Source of the DNA: Knoxdaviesia capensis
Taxonomy: Eukaryota; Ascomycota; Sordariomycetes; Microascales; Gondwanamycetaceae
DNA length: 64,000 nucleotides
Direction of reading: 5' to 3'
Assembly: GCA_001510575.1 (NCBI GenBank)
Contig: LNGK01000010.1
Coordinates: forward strand, 2,085,111-2,149,110
Positions 45,723 through 56,525 of the stretch are shown in pieces (within the stretch, counting starts at the first letter, position 1; the number at the start of each line of letters is the position of its first letter). A program made the position numbers and the translations under genes. The notes beneath the pieces were generated by a model that saw only the letters and a program-made list of their open reading frames with translations, was not told where the DNA came from and did no database searches.

Positions 45723-46252
45723 GTGCAAGCAGCTCCCGCGGAACTCTGTCGTGGATAGGAGGGATAGTGGAGTGTGTGCTTTGAAGTGGCAGGTTGAGGG
45801 TGATTTCAGAAGCGTCGAGGTTGTATCAGCGACAGAAGGCAGATTCTAAGGTGCATCCATTGGAACAGTTCTTATGAAGACACGACCAGCAAAGTGCAAT
45901 GGTTAGCGATGATTTCCGTATTTGCCATCAAGATAAACCCAGAGTAATCAGAGAGTGTTTTCATCTCTTGCGTTTGCTTTGCGTTCGCGTTTGCTTTGTC
46001 GCTTGTCGTTCTGTCGATCTTGGGTCGACTCCCAAGCTACCAGCGGAACCCTACTGCGTATCGCATCATGATGACGGTGACTGACAGCAGGCCCTGACAC
46101 TACCGAGATGTACCGGCAGAACACTAGATAAAAAGAGTTCGAGAGCCAACCGGGAATTTAAGAACATCCGCACAGGCCATCATGCATCGTATCGGCACAA
46201 GAGTGAGTGACGCTGTCCGGACGGGACGAGTCTGGACTTGCAGTGGCCGCCA

Positions 46253-46265
46253 AACCCTAACCCTA
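46253..46265 (-). repeat. Interstitial telomere-like repeat (CCCTAA)2
   Basis: AACCCTAACCCTA on the plus strand is the reverse of TTAGGG. Confidence 0.8.
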
Positions 46266-47170
46266 GACAGACCGCCATAAATCAATTTAGGTTGGACATA
46301 GGCGAAAGCCCTGTATGACGGTGATTGCCAAGACCAGATGAAGTGCTGGGCTTTTTTGCAAACACTGCGGTAAAACACAGATGGAAGAGACTAATCCTCA
46401 TGTCCCCGGGTATTGTTTTGTTTTTGGCGTTTTAGGTCCAGGCCGGAGGAAGGTTTCATGGAGGCGCCAACCCCAGATAACCCTAAGGCTTGGGGTGTTT
46501 CGGGCGCTGGAGACAGACCTACCACTGCATATACTTGACGGAGAAGGGGAGAGAACGGATGATGATACAGCGGTGGAATCCAACGACGGGAGGATTCCTG
46601 GGGGGTAGTAGCGGTCGTTCTTTTTTCAGCTGGTGCAACCCACCGAGACGCTGTGCCGGGGACCGTGTGTTGGCTGGTGTGCAAGTGTCGTGTGCCTTGA
46701 ATCCCTATGTAGATTCCGTACATGGCAAAAGGAACGGTGACGGTGGACAGGACAGGCACATGGAAGAGGAAATGAAGAGGAAATGAAGAGGAAATGAAGA
46801 GGAAACACAGGACGGAAAAATGCTCCGGGTCGTGGGCGGTCTTGGGGGTGGGATTTTGATGTCTGTTGCCCTGTGTGGCCCCCCATGTGAAACGCCGAAA
46901 CACGGTCCAAGCTCGACCAGATCCGGTGAGACAGGGTGAGGTGACGGAGGCTGTAATTGCAGCGAAGAGAAAATAAGAGGGAGAGTGAGGAGAGATGGTC
47001 GAGAAACACAATTCGGGGTGAGTGTATCTAAAAGTTGATCGTTTAGTCTATCTGGGCTATCTTGAGTGTAGAGTGTTGCTGGACCCGATATATCTTCCCG
47101 AGATTGAAGTCATAGAGATAGTCTCTCCGTAATACACAAATAGACTTTCTGAGATGCAAGTATCCGAGCA

Positions 47171-47285
47171 TCAAGCCTCAACAATCCACTTCTTGAGGCT
47201 GGGCCACTCCCTCAGCTTCACATCAAACACCTCCAAGCACTCTCCCAGTCCACACAGCATAGAAAGAGCGCTCACCCACCCATAC
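47171..47285 (-). pseudogene. Possible orphan C-terminal exon
   Basis: A 35-codon minus-strand frame ends LEVFDVKLREWPSLKKWIVE then Ala and TGA. The EWPSLKKW pattern looks like the C-terminus of a glutathione-S-transferase-fold protein. No upstream exons could be found, so it is probably a fragment of a lost gene, or chance. Confidence 0.25.
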
Positions 47286-48671
47286 CCAGACATCCATCCA
47301 CGGACTCCCCACTACTCGGCATCTTGCGGATCCGGACACACACAAAAAAGTGGAAGGAAGTTGAAAAACAAAAGACGAGGGAAAGAAAAATCCCGGGGCC
47401 CGTGTCAAAATGTTTCAGAAGGTTTCTTCCATCATCCTGCTGCTCGGGCAGCTGTCAACTGCGCGAAAGGAAGCAAGGGGTGGGGGGGGAGGGGGGGCCT
47501 GTCTGAGGGTGACGGATCGAGGCCGGAAGACTGGGCCTGGCTGTCCACCATAGTCTGGATGTAGTTCCATTTGTATGTTTCCTATTCTTGGGGATCCAGG
47601 TTTGTGGAGGAGGACCAGACATATGCGGACAGAAGAAGAGGAGGCACAAATAGACTGTCATGGAGATCACCGAGGGAGGAGCAGAACTTCGCCGGACGTG
47701 TTCAGCGTGAGTCTCCGAGGTGCTGTGCTATGTAGCTGAACCAACAGACAGCATTTATATGCATGGGTGGTGCATTTAAGCTTTGACTACCAGTTAACCT
47801 CCGCCGACCGCCACCAAAAAGCGTCGGTCCGTCTCTAAGCTTAAGGAGAAGCTTACCTCGGGCGACAGGCTCCAGCGTGGGACAAGAGGTGAAAGCAGCG
47901 ATGCGGAGACACATAGCTCCCTCACGTACACATGTGTAGTTCTGGAGAGAAGAGCCTTTGAGAGACAGGGACACAGGAAGAAGGGACAGCCTGTAGACTG
48001 CCTCCTCACTGCACAGCTCGGATACATGTAAGATTTGACACCTTCCGCCAGCCAAGGACGAGCAAAACAAGACGAGTCTCCTCTGCTTCGAAACCATGGC
48101 TTTCCCTTCTCTCTCTGTGTCTGTGTCTGTGACCCCCTTCGGATGCTCGTACACAGACCCCGCGGGCACATCACGGCCAACGTGCCTCTCCCACTCCGAC
48201 CCCGTGGAAAGGCTGCGTCGACAGGAGGACAGGCGGCGAAATTTAAATCCCACGATCCTGTTGTTTTCCGTGCCTGTCTGTAAAAAGTTGAGGGAACCCG
48301 CAGACAGGGGCTCAGGTGTACAAACATTGTCCGTTCGTTCGTGTGTGATGAGCATCTGCCAAGATGTAGCCGGGAGGCGGACTTGTGCCCACCCCCCTGG
48401 ATGCATCCTCCACACATACCACACATTGCCTGCTCTATAGGACTGTGCTGCTTGAAAGAAATATAGAAAAGAAAAAAAAGAACCATGCACTCATTCCCCA
48501 GGGTGCAGCAGTGTGTGTTTGGTTTCGATGGACGGGCGCATGAACATTCGGGACCCCGGCCAACCTGTGTCTCGTCGGTGATTCCCACTTCCTCCCACTT
48601 ACACAGGCGTCTTCACACAGACACGGCACTCCGTCCCTGTCTGTGAGTGTGTCGTGAACTGGGACGCAACG

Positions 48672-48679
48672 TATATATT
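48672..48679 (+). promoter_or_regulatory. Candidate TATA box of the PEBP gene
   Basis: TATATATT is followed some 50 bases later by a CT-repeat-rich leader and, 266 bases downstream, by the ATG. Confidence 0.4.
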
Positions 48680-48944
48680 CTCCCGTCCGTCCGCTCCCCT
48701 CAGATCATCTCCGGGAAATTCTTTTTGTTCCTTTCTCTCTCTCTCTCTCTCTTTCTCTTCACCTCCAACCCAACGGCCAAACCCTTTCCTCCCCCTCTCC
48801 ATTCTCTCAATCTTCGCTTCTTCGGTGCAGGCTCACCCAATTTTAATTGTACTTTTTATCCATCTCGTTTTCTTTTCTTGTTTCTGTTCCTTTTCTTTTT
48901 TCTTTTTTTTCTTTTTGATACCCCCTCTCCTTAATACCGCAACC

Positions 48945-49944
48945 ATGCTTTCCACATCCTTCTCCACCTCCGGCCTCGTGCTGGCGGTCCTCGCCGCGCT
49001 GGCCCCGGCCGCCGTGTCGGCCCAGACCACGTCGACCGTGGCCAGCGTTAGCACGCTGGACTTCAAGAACCGCTTCGTGCAGTCGGGCATCGTGCCCGAG
49101 GTCATTGCCGCGCTGGACCCGTCGGTGTCGTTCTACGCGAGCTACAAGCGCGCCGACGGCCAGGACAGCCTGTTGGTGCCGGGCTCGACCCTGACTGTTG
49201 CCGGTGAGTTCGTTTGTTGCCGCCCCGGGTTGTTTGGTATTCGGCGTGGGTTACTGACCTTCGTTTCTGTGCACAGAGGCTACCCTCCCCTTCGAGTTCA
49301 GCGTTGAGAACATCGCCAACGCTACTGGTGTCACCGCCCAGACCCGCTACCTGATCTACCTGGTGAGTTTGGCAGAGCATCCCGCCGGTTGAAAGGCACA
49401 TGCCCAATCCACCTGACAGCCGACCTAACCCTCTCTCTCTCTCTCTCTGCTCCAGCTCGACGCCGATGCCCCCAGCCGCGCCGACCCCACGGCCCGCAAC
49501 CTCCGCCACTACCTGGCCGGCAACTACACGCTGTCGTCGACCATGTCGGTGGTGCTGCCGACGGCGAACCGCCTGTTCGTGCCGTCGGCCAACCTGTTCC
49601 CGTTCACGCAGTTCACGCAGCCGGCGCCGCTGGCCAACACCGGCGTGCACCGCTTCATCTACGCGCTGTACGTGCAGCCGCCGCAGTACAACACCGCCAA
49701 CTTCGACTCCGTCGGCATGTCGCCCGTCACCTCCAACTGGAACCTGTCCGAGTGGCGCATGCAGCTCGGCCTCGGCCCCGCCATCTCCGCCACCTTCTTC
49801 ACCATCGACACCACCCAGAACTCCGGCCAGGGCGTCTCCGGCCTGTTCGACCCGGCCGCCGGCGCTGGCTATGCTCTTGGCCCCAAGGCTGCTGCCGTGC
49901 TCGGTGTGTCGGCGCTCGCCGCCATCGTGCTCGGCATGTTCTAG
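48945..49944 (+). CDS. Secreted, probably GPI-anchored PEBP-family protein
   Basis: The model is join(48945..49203, 49277..49362, 49456..49944), 277 residues. Both introns have GTGAGT donors; acceptors are GCACAG and CTCCAG, the latter after a (CT)n tract. Residues 1-26 are a signal peptide (SGLVLAVLAALAPAAVSAQ). Splicing joins QTRYLIYL to LDADAPSRADP, the phosphatidylethanolamine-binding-protein signature (DPDAPSR type). It is followed by NLRHYLAGN and HRFIYALYVQPPQY, the second PEBP signature, and then SNWNLSEWRMQLGLGPAISA. The C-terminal hydrophobic stretch (AAAVLGVSALAAIVLGMF) preceded by small residues fits a GPI-anchor signal. PEBP proteins bind phospholipids or other ligands. The role of fungal secreted forms is not settled. 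Confidence 0.88.
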
Positions 49945-51021
49945 GTGAACGGCGATGTGTGTGACCTGCACATTGTCTCCCGCCGTATCTTTTTCTCCTC
50001 CGTCAGACCCCCTCACACTCACTTACCCTTTCTCACTACTCCACCATACCATCTGCCGGCTCTTCTAAGCCTGGCATATCCCTCTGTTTCCTTTGTTGTC
50101 TCTGCATCTTCGCTTTGCGTGTTCGTCCCGTTTTCCTGTTTCGTCCCTTCGGGGCTCGGTCTTGGGCTTTTGTTTCTTTTCTGGGGTTTCTATAATGAAC
50201 TGTTTCCCTTTTGCGGGCTGTTGGGGTTGGGCTGTGTAGCTTCAGTTAGCAAGTAAGAATATGAAATATGACGTCCATCCAAACTTGCCCGGCTTGCTGG
50301 GGGTCTTGTTTAGATCTGAAGGTCGGACAGCCACTCGTTGCAGCGTCAATGACAGGACAACCTCCGGACACATACCGCTACGCGTGCCGGCGACAGCTCC
50401 CATCCCCGACCTCTCGATTCCCGCATTTCCAACCCGAAAGGTCAGCTCCGTCCTCGTGCACAGAGCGAAGCCCACATATATATGCCAGCTAGGCTGGCCC
50501 AGACAAGGGCAAATTTCGAAAGCAGCTCTACGTCGTTCCCTTGGCCGCACAGGAGAATGAGAGGCCAGCAGGGTAATTATAGTTTACCCTGTTTTTCTCT
50601 CTCTGTGAATAAATAGAGATAACGATGCCAACAGGGTCGATAAGTAGTATATAAGAGACAAAAGTACTAAGGATGAGATAGATGAGAAGGAACAAGATAT
50701 GATATAGAGGAGGTATACAGCCGAGGCCTAGGTGACACTCTCGTCTCGTTCCGCCTCGTTTGCCTCGATAGCTCGGCGCCGGCTCCGTATACTATATATA
50801 TATACGGACGTATCCTCTCTCTCTCTCTCTCTCTTTGTCCGATTTACCCTCCCCGAGCTCGGAGAAACGATCCTGATGCTTCGGCGCGCTGAAGGATGTC
50901 GGTCGACTCTTGGGGAAGAAGCCAGCTTCGACGAAGACCGCCACGACTACTTTCAGCCACCGCTGGCAATCCCGAATGTCAACCCGTCCGCGAAAACGAT
51001 AGAGTCTGGTGACACTGCCTC
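49945..51021. other. Intergenic region
   Basis: It holds the PEBP-gene 3' region. A (TA)n run near 50793-50803 and a (CT)n run near 50814-50834 are the only clear structures. Confidence 0.55.
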
Positions 51022-51490
51022 TTAGACGATAGTAGTTAGAAGATTAAACTGCCTTATTACTTCAACCATGTAAGAAGAGACTTCAATGAAAGGGGGGGAG
51101 AGAATAGAGAATATCTTTTGGGGGAGGCTCCTCCAAGTGGCTGCGAAGTCATGTAGCTCTTCACCAACAGCCTTATCTTCCTCAGTTAAATCATCCCAGC
51201 TATCTTCGAGTGCACTCCCTTCCACCAGTTCCAGATACAGCAATGCCCCTGACCCCCATCAGAAGCCCATCCGTAGACCTCAGGGACTGGTATAGTCGGC
51301 AGAACCTCACAAATCATCACTAAGCGCTGCGCCTCTATCACAGAGACCAAACGACCATACTTAACGAGAAGTCCCAAGGATGGGAACGTCACGGGCGGGG
51401 GTCGGTCCACGATCTGGGCGTCAAGCGCTCCATCTTGCCGCACGGCTTCTTCCCCGACTTCTATGGGAGAGGGGAGGGGAATCCTTCAAT
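51022..51490 (-). pseudogene. Frameshifted fragment of a fungal APH-type phosphotransferase
   Basis: Two adjacent minus-strand frames make one protein-kinase-like (aminoglycoside/choline phosphotransferase) N-lobe and hinge. The first contains FPSLGLLVKYGRLVSVIEA followed by LPTIPVPEVYGWASDGGQ. The second, in another frame, contains LLYLELVEGSALEDSW and then DLTEEDKAVGEELHDFAATW. They connect at about 51235-51250 if one base has been lost (sequence GGTCAGGGGCATTG on the minus strand). Upstream the frame is closed by a stop near 51490. Downstream the HGDL-type catalytic loop and the rest of the C-lobe are missing. It is therefore a non-functional fragment, or much less likely a sequencing error in a larger broken gene. 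Confidence 0.75.
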
Positions 51491-53638
51491 AAGGGATCCT
51501 ATCGAGAAAAAAGCTAGACTCGGAGAACATTGTATATTCATGTGGGTTAGATATGTCTGACGGCTATATCCATAGCTTTGCAAAGGGCTGAAGTTCAGGG
51601 GTGGTGTCGTGAATAGAAGAGAAGAGGGGAACGAGCGAACAACGTGGCTAATGATGATTATAGGATACTGGCTCCTGAGGGTTGTCAAATCAAACTGAGG
51701 GCTAGATATGAACCTTGATTCCGCCACTTGGCTATGGTTCCTTATACCGACGCCGGGCTCTTGTAGTCGGCAGTCAACAACGACCGTCGCGCACGACTTG
51801 GGTATTTGGGTGAGCATTTCTTTCCCCGTAAATGCCATTGAATCCCGTCTCCAAATCCAGCTTGTTTGCTTCCCCCATTCTTCTGGTTTCTTTCGTCTCT
51901 TGCAGCTTCTCCACGGTGCAGTGGCCCACGTCAAGACCGGGGGCCGTGGATAGCTTCCTTTGTGCGAATTGGGAGATTTGCTTTTCTGTTCCCAGATCTT
52001 GGCCACATGGACAACCACTGAGCCCCCCAACCCACGCTCGTCTCGCTGCGTTTTCCTTGCAGTCCTTCTTCCCCAGAGTTTAGCTCGTACATGACATATC
52101 CCGGCCCCCACAGCCGAAGTGGAAGTTGGTAGGTTTCCCTTGCTTAGACATTACGGTGTGTGGACATCTCAACGAGACGAAGCGTGGATTCTTGGTTGGG
52201 TTGTGGGGGCTATTTCCTCCGACCTGCCGTTTGGACTTAGTACCACGGACCCAGGCAGATGGCCAAACTATCTCTCTCTCTCTCTTTGTGTTTTTCTTCA
52301 AATTGCGGACATCTCCATCATTTCTCTCCCCCGTGTCAGTCCGCCCTGGGATCAGTTCACCTTGAAGCGATGCCCGTGGTCATTCTCCACCGCAAATGTG
52401 ACGCCAGACCACGCTGCAGGGGGGTCCGAAGAGGGCGAGTGGTGAATTTTATGTTCCGATGGTAATTGCCGTGGTGGATGAGTTCCTACGAGTCTACGAG
52501 TGCGTATGAAAGACGTAATATGGACTGTGGTTGTTGGTTGTCGATACGATAGTTTCCAGGCTGTCAACGGCTGGCTTCTGGGGGGAAACATGGGAGGTGA
52601 GTTCGTCGGCCGGAGGGCGGACGGGCATGTTCCGGCGACAACGTGCCTGGTGATCACTCACGGCTGTGGGTGATGCTCTGGATCGTTGAGAAGGATTGCG
52701 ATGCCAGAATCCTGCCACATGGTTAATTCTGTTCGCCCGAGTTTGGGTTTCCGTGGCATCGACATACATCTGCCGGCCCCTCAAGGCCCGGCTTGCAACA
52801 GACCCCGAAGTCCTACTTGTCAGCGAGATATCCAACCATCCACGAGGCCGCAGTGCCAAACGCCTGTGTCCCTGCCCAGAGACTAGCTACGAAGTGTCCA
52901 TGAGGAGTAAGTCAGAACCCCCAGCTTCGAGTCTTCGATCCAGCTAGGCAGGGCCCAAGCACAGTTCGTCAACAGGCAAGTTCTGCTCTAGTTTCCCCAG
53001 ACTGGTCCACTCGCAGGTGGCGAACCAGGCCTAGAAATCCGGGGTAAGACCGTATGTGGATGATGTTTCCAGCCACACCCACACTACTCGAGCACGCACA
53101 TTCAAGCACGTTCCTTGTCCGCGAAGGTTGACCACCAAGGTTTTCTTCCACCGAAGAGAACATCTGGAGAAGCTAGGGCTCCTTTGCGAGCTGGGCGGGG
53201 GGAACTCCGTACCCCGGATTTCCTACCCAAAAAAACAAAACCTGCATCTGACAAGAAACAGACGAAAGAAAATCTCCAACCGAGATGGATGAACCCGGTT
53301 TTTCTCTTGAGCTCCAACTAAACTATTTCCCCCTCCCCTCTGGTTGTCTTTTGCGTGGTTAGTGCGTTCTTGGTTCCTCTCTTCCCCTGGGTACCCTAGG
53401 TTTCCCGCTTCGAGAATCTGTAGCGCTGTGTCGATTAGGTTAAGCCTCGTCCCCCGGCTCTGTCGCACGGCTTGTGAGGTGCTCTGCTCATAGCCCAACA
53501 TGTGAATCCAGCGCCGGATCTAGCGGCATGGCGGGCCATTGGATACACAGTGTAAGCATAAGCAAAAGAATTTAAGTTCTCGTGGTGGCTCGAAGGTGCT
53601 GACGGAGATCGTGTATATAGATCCATGGCTATCGCTCG

Positions 53639-53652
53639 ACCCTAACCCTAAC
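53639..53652 (-). repeat. Interstitial telomere-like repeat (CCCTAA)2
   Basis: The plus strand reads ACCCTAACCCTAAC. Confidence 0.8.
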
Positions 53653-54823
53653 GCCACGCCAATATACAGAACCCGGCGAATGATGATGACCTTGTTTTTG
53701 CCTAATTTGCCCGCTCGCTGGTATCCAATTTACTTGCGTTGATGCATGCCAGTGTACGAGCACATATCCGACTTCTCGACGGTCTTTGACCTTCTAATCA
53801 ACCTTTGCACTTCGACAGAATCTTCATGCAGAGATGCCGAGAAGAATCGACGTTCGTCCCTCCGCCTCGCACTGCCGACTCGCCTGCCCGAGTTCTCCGA
53901 CTCGAGCATGTCGTGCCCCCCGAAAGAGGGAGTTCTCCAACACTTCAGACTTCAATGTAAAGAAGAGTGACATGCCAAAGGCACAAGATCACAGACACAC
54001 ACACAGCGAGTGCGCAGCTGGCCGGTGTTTCTCGCCCACATAACCGCCCCGTCCAACGAGTTTAGAAACATTGTCGATCTCCGACCTAGGGATACACAGT
54101 TGGAGAACCCGGACCTAACCCACTAGTTTTTCGACATCTCCAAAAAAAAAAAAACACAGTTTTTGTCAGCTTTCTTGGTGTGTAAAATGCGTCCTGCTTT
54201 GCCGGTTCTCGACGCCGCTCCCACCGCCTCTCTCCATCTCTCCGCCTTACTTCCAGAAAATACCCCGGGTTCTTCGCTTTGATACCACGGTGTGCACATT
54301 CTCTGAGACGCAGTAGGGAAGTATATTGCTGGCCGGATATACCCCCTCCCCGGGCTCTCCACCACAGAAAACAAGAACTGCAAACCCAGTAATCCCGGCC
54401 ACTGCTTGTCTGTCGGTTGCTAGCCGGCCAGATTTGCCTGTCCACTCCCCGGGAATCATCGCGGCATTGACAGGCGCCTTCTTCCCCCAACTTTGCTGCT
54501 TCTCCAACTCAGCGCTGGCGATCTATTGTGTTTTTTTTGGTGGGGACCAGTTCTGGAGACTTGTCTACTGGACTGCAGGGACCCGCCAAACCAAGGAACT
54601 TCCAGACCCTCCTTCTGCTGCGGCGCGGCGAAAAACCTACGCTGCTGCTGTGTTCTGTCGATCTCTCCCACTCTCACCAGCTGCGTTCTAAAATAATAGA
54701 TGGCCGACTAGGGGTGTGGAGAGAGCGCAGTGCAAGTGTGGTGGAGGGGCGCAATCTATCGCGGCTTGTGATGAACCCAAAAGGAATCAGAAGTACTGTT
54801 CGCCCCAATTGCCCCCGAAATGT

Positions 54824-54833
54824 TATATATATA
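54824..54833 (+). promoter_or_regulatory. TATA box of the tannase-family esterase gene
   Basis: TATATATATA lies 172 bases before the esterase ATG and is followed by a CT-rich leader (CCTCGTCTCCC). The spacing is typical of an inducible fungal secreted-enzyme gene. Confidence 0.55.
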
Positions 54834-55004
54834 GCCGCGTCCTCGGAATCCTCATCTCCATTCGTTTGCTGAAATTCCGTCTCGGCTTCCTCGTCTCCCT
54901 ACGATAACCCTTTGCCAACACCTGGCCAGCTCTTCACTGCCAAATGACCCAGAGCCACACCCACTCCCTCCCCCAAACCCCCTGACCCGTCCCAAAAAGC
55001 CACC

Positions 55005-56525
55005 ATGATCGCCACCGTCCTCCCCCTCCTGCTGGCCGCCAGCACCGTCTCCGCCGCCGCCTCGGTGGCCTTCCCGCCGAGCGCCGTGCACTCGCTGTCG
55101 CGCCGCCAGACCCCCGTGAAAGCCTGCGCCGACCTGGTGGCCCCGACCGTCGCCGGCGCCACCGTCGTGCAGTTCTCCGCCGTCGAGAAGCAGGCCGGCA
55201 CCGTGCGCGTGTGTGACGTCAACACCTACCTCTCGCACGGCGTCGCCGGCGACCGCGTCCGCATCCAGACCTACCTGCCGACCACCGGCTGGAACGGCCG
55301 CTTCCAGGGTAACGGCGGCGGCGGCATGTCGGCCGGCTCGTTCGACGGCACCAACCAGAGCCCCGCCGAGGCCGGCTTCGCGTCCGGCTCGACCGACGCC
55401 GGCGTCAACTCGTCCGACGGCTCCGCCTGGGCCGGAAACCACCAGTCGCTGACCAACTTCGCCCACCTGTCCATCCACGAGATGACGGTGGTGGGCAAGG
55501 CCGTGGCCGAGCAGTTCTACGGCGAGCCGGTGCGCTACGCCTACTGGAACGGCTGCTCGACCGGCGGCCGCCAGGGCCACATGGAGGTGCAGCGCTACCC
55601 CACCGACTACCAGGGCGTGTACGCCACCGCGCCCGCCATCAACTGGGACCGCTTCCACGTGGCCATGCTGCACCCGTACCTGGTGCAGGTCGACGCCGGC
55701 GAGTTCCCCAGCCAGTGCGTGTGGACCGCCATCACCAACGCCGCCGTGGCCGCCTGCGACCTCAACGACCGCGGCGCCGACGGCATCATCGTCAACCCCA
55801 CCGACTGCCTGTTCAACGCCGACTCGGTCGTCGGCCAGACGCTGTCGTGCGGCGCCGCCAACACCGCCACCATCACCGCCAAGCAGGCCACCATGTGGAA
55901 CAAGATCACCCGCGGCCCGCTGTACCCCGACGGCCGCCACGCCTACTACGGCATCGCCATCGGCGCGCCGTTCAGCGGCCTCGCCACCAACCCGCCGTTC
56001 TTCCTCGCCGAGTCGTGGACCAAGAACTTCGTCATGGAGAAGGCCGCCGGCTTCTCGACCGCCAGCATCAAGCCCGACGATCTGTGGCAGTACATCGACA
56101 AGGCCCACGACATGTTCAACGACATCATCGGCACCGACAACGCCGACCTGTCGGCCTTCCGCGACGCCGGCGGCAAGCTGCTCTCGTGGCACGGCTGGGC
56201 CGACCAGCTCATCTTCGCCAACGGTACCGCCGACTACCGCCTGCGTGTCGAGGCCAAGATGGGTGGCAATGAGGCTGTCAACGACTTCTACCGCTTGTAC
56301 ATGGTCCCCGGCATCCAGCACTGCAGCGGTGGCTCCGGCGCCGCCCCGTCGGGCAATGTCATGAACACCCTGATCAACTGGGTCGAGAATGGCGTCGCCC
56401 CCGACCGTCTCCCGGCTGCCGGCCCCAACGGCATGACCCGCAACCTGTGCCTGTTCCCCCAGAACCTGCGCAACAAGGGCTGCGGTGGCGATGTCAACCT
56501 GGCCTCCAGCTGGTACTGTGCATAG
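55005..56525 (+). CDS. Secreted tannase/feruloyl esterase family hydrolase
   Basis: The protein has 506 residues in a single exon with a CCACCATGATCG start. Residues 1-17 are a signal peptide (MIATVLPLLLAASTVSA), with a possible pro-segment ending in RR (33-34). The family's CS-D-HC catalytic motif is intact: Cys184-Ser185 in WNGCSTGGRQ, Asp400 in WHGWADQLI and His439-Cys440 in GIQHCSGG. The two cysteines form the disulfide that joins nucleophile and histidine. A lid region with paired cysteines (QCVW, ACDLND, DCLFN) corresponds to the calcium-binding lid of fungal feruloyl esterase B and tannase. It should hydrolyse ester bonds of phenolic acids, either feruloyl groups on plant-wall polysaccharides or gallate esters. 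Sequence alone does not separate the two. It has strong GC-rich codon use, no introns and its own TATA box. Confidence 0.93.
   Translation: MIATVLPLLLAASTVSAAASVAFPPSAVHSLSRRQTPVKACADLVAPTVAGATVVQFSAVEKQAGTVRVCDVNTYLSHGVAGDRVRIQTYLPTTGWNGRFQGNGGGGMSAGSFDGTNQSPAEAGFASGSTDAGVNSSDGSAWAGNHQSLTNFAHLSIHEMTVVGKAVAEQFYGEPVRYAYWNGCSTGGRQGHMEVQRYPTDYQGVYATAPAINWDRFHVAMLHPYLVQVDAGEFPSQCVWTAITNAAVAACDLNDRGADGIIVNPTDCLFNADSVVGQTLSCGAANTATITAKQATMWNKITRGPLYPDGRHAYYGIAIGAPFSGLATNPPFFLAESWTKNFVMEKAAGFSTASIKPDDLWQYIDKAHDMFNDIIGTDNADLSAFRDAGGKLLSWHGWADQLIFANGTADYRLRVEAKMGGNEAVNDFYRLYMVPGIQHCSGGSGAAPSGNVMNTLINWVENGVAPDRLPAAGPNGMTRNLCLFPQNLRNKGCGGDVNLASSWYCA

Larger units (their letters stand above)
45723..48944. 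other. Gene-poor 3.2-kb interval
   Basis: It holds the 3' end of the 44922 gene, a telomere-like repeat at 46253, a short orphan coding-like remnant at about 47171-47285 (-), and from about 48700 the CT-rich leader of the 48945 gene. The larger frames here (for example 47702-48588, minus) have no motif or coding bias that I can support. Confidence 0.5.
51491..55004. other. Gene-poor interval upstream of the esterase
   Basis: It contains short unrelated frames, a telomere-like motif at 53639, a (CT)n run near 52270 and the esterase promoter at the right end. I see no gene that I can support. Confidence 0.5.

Noticed and set aside
47702..48588. Two overlapping minus-strand frames of about 260 residues
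   Set aside because: They have no motif, no intron logic and biased composition in both frames; judged chance.
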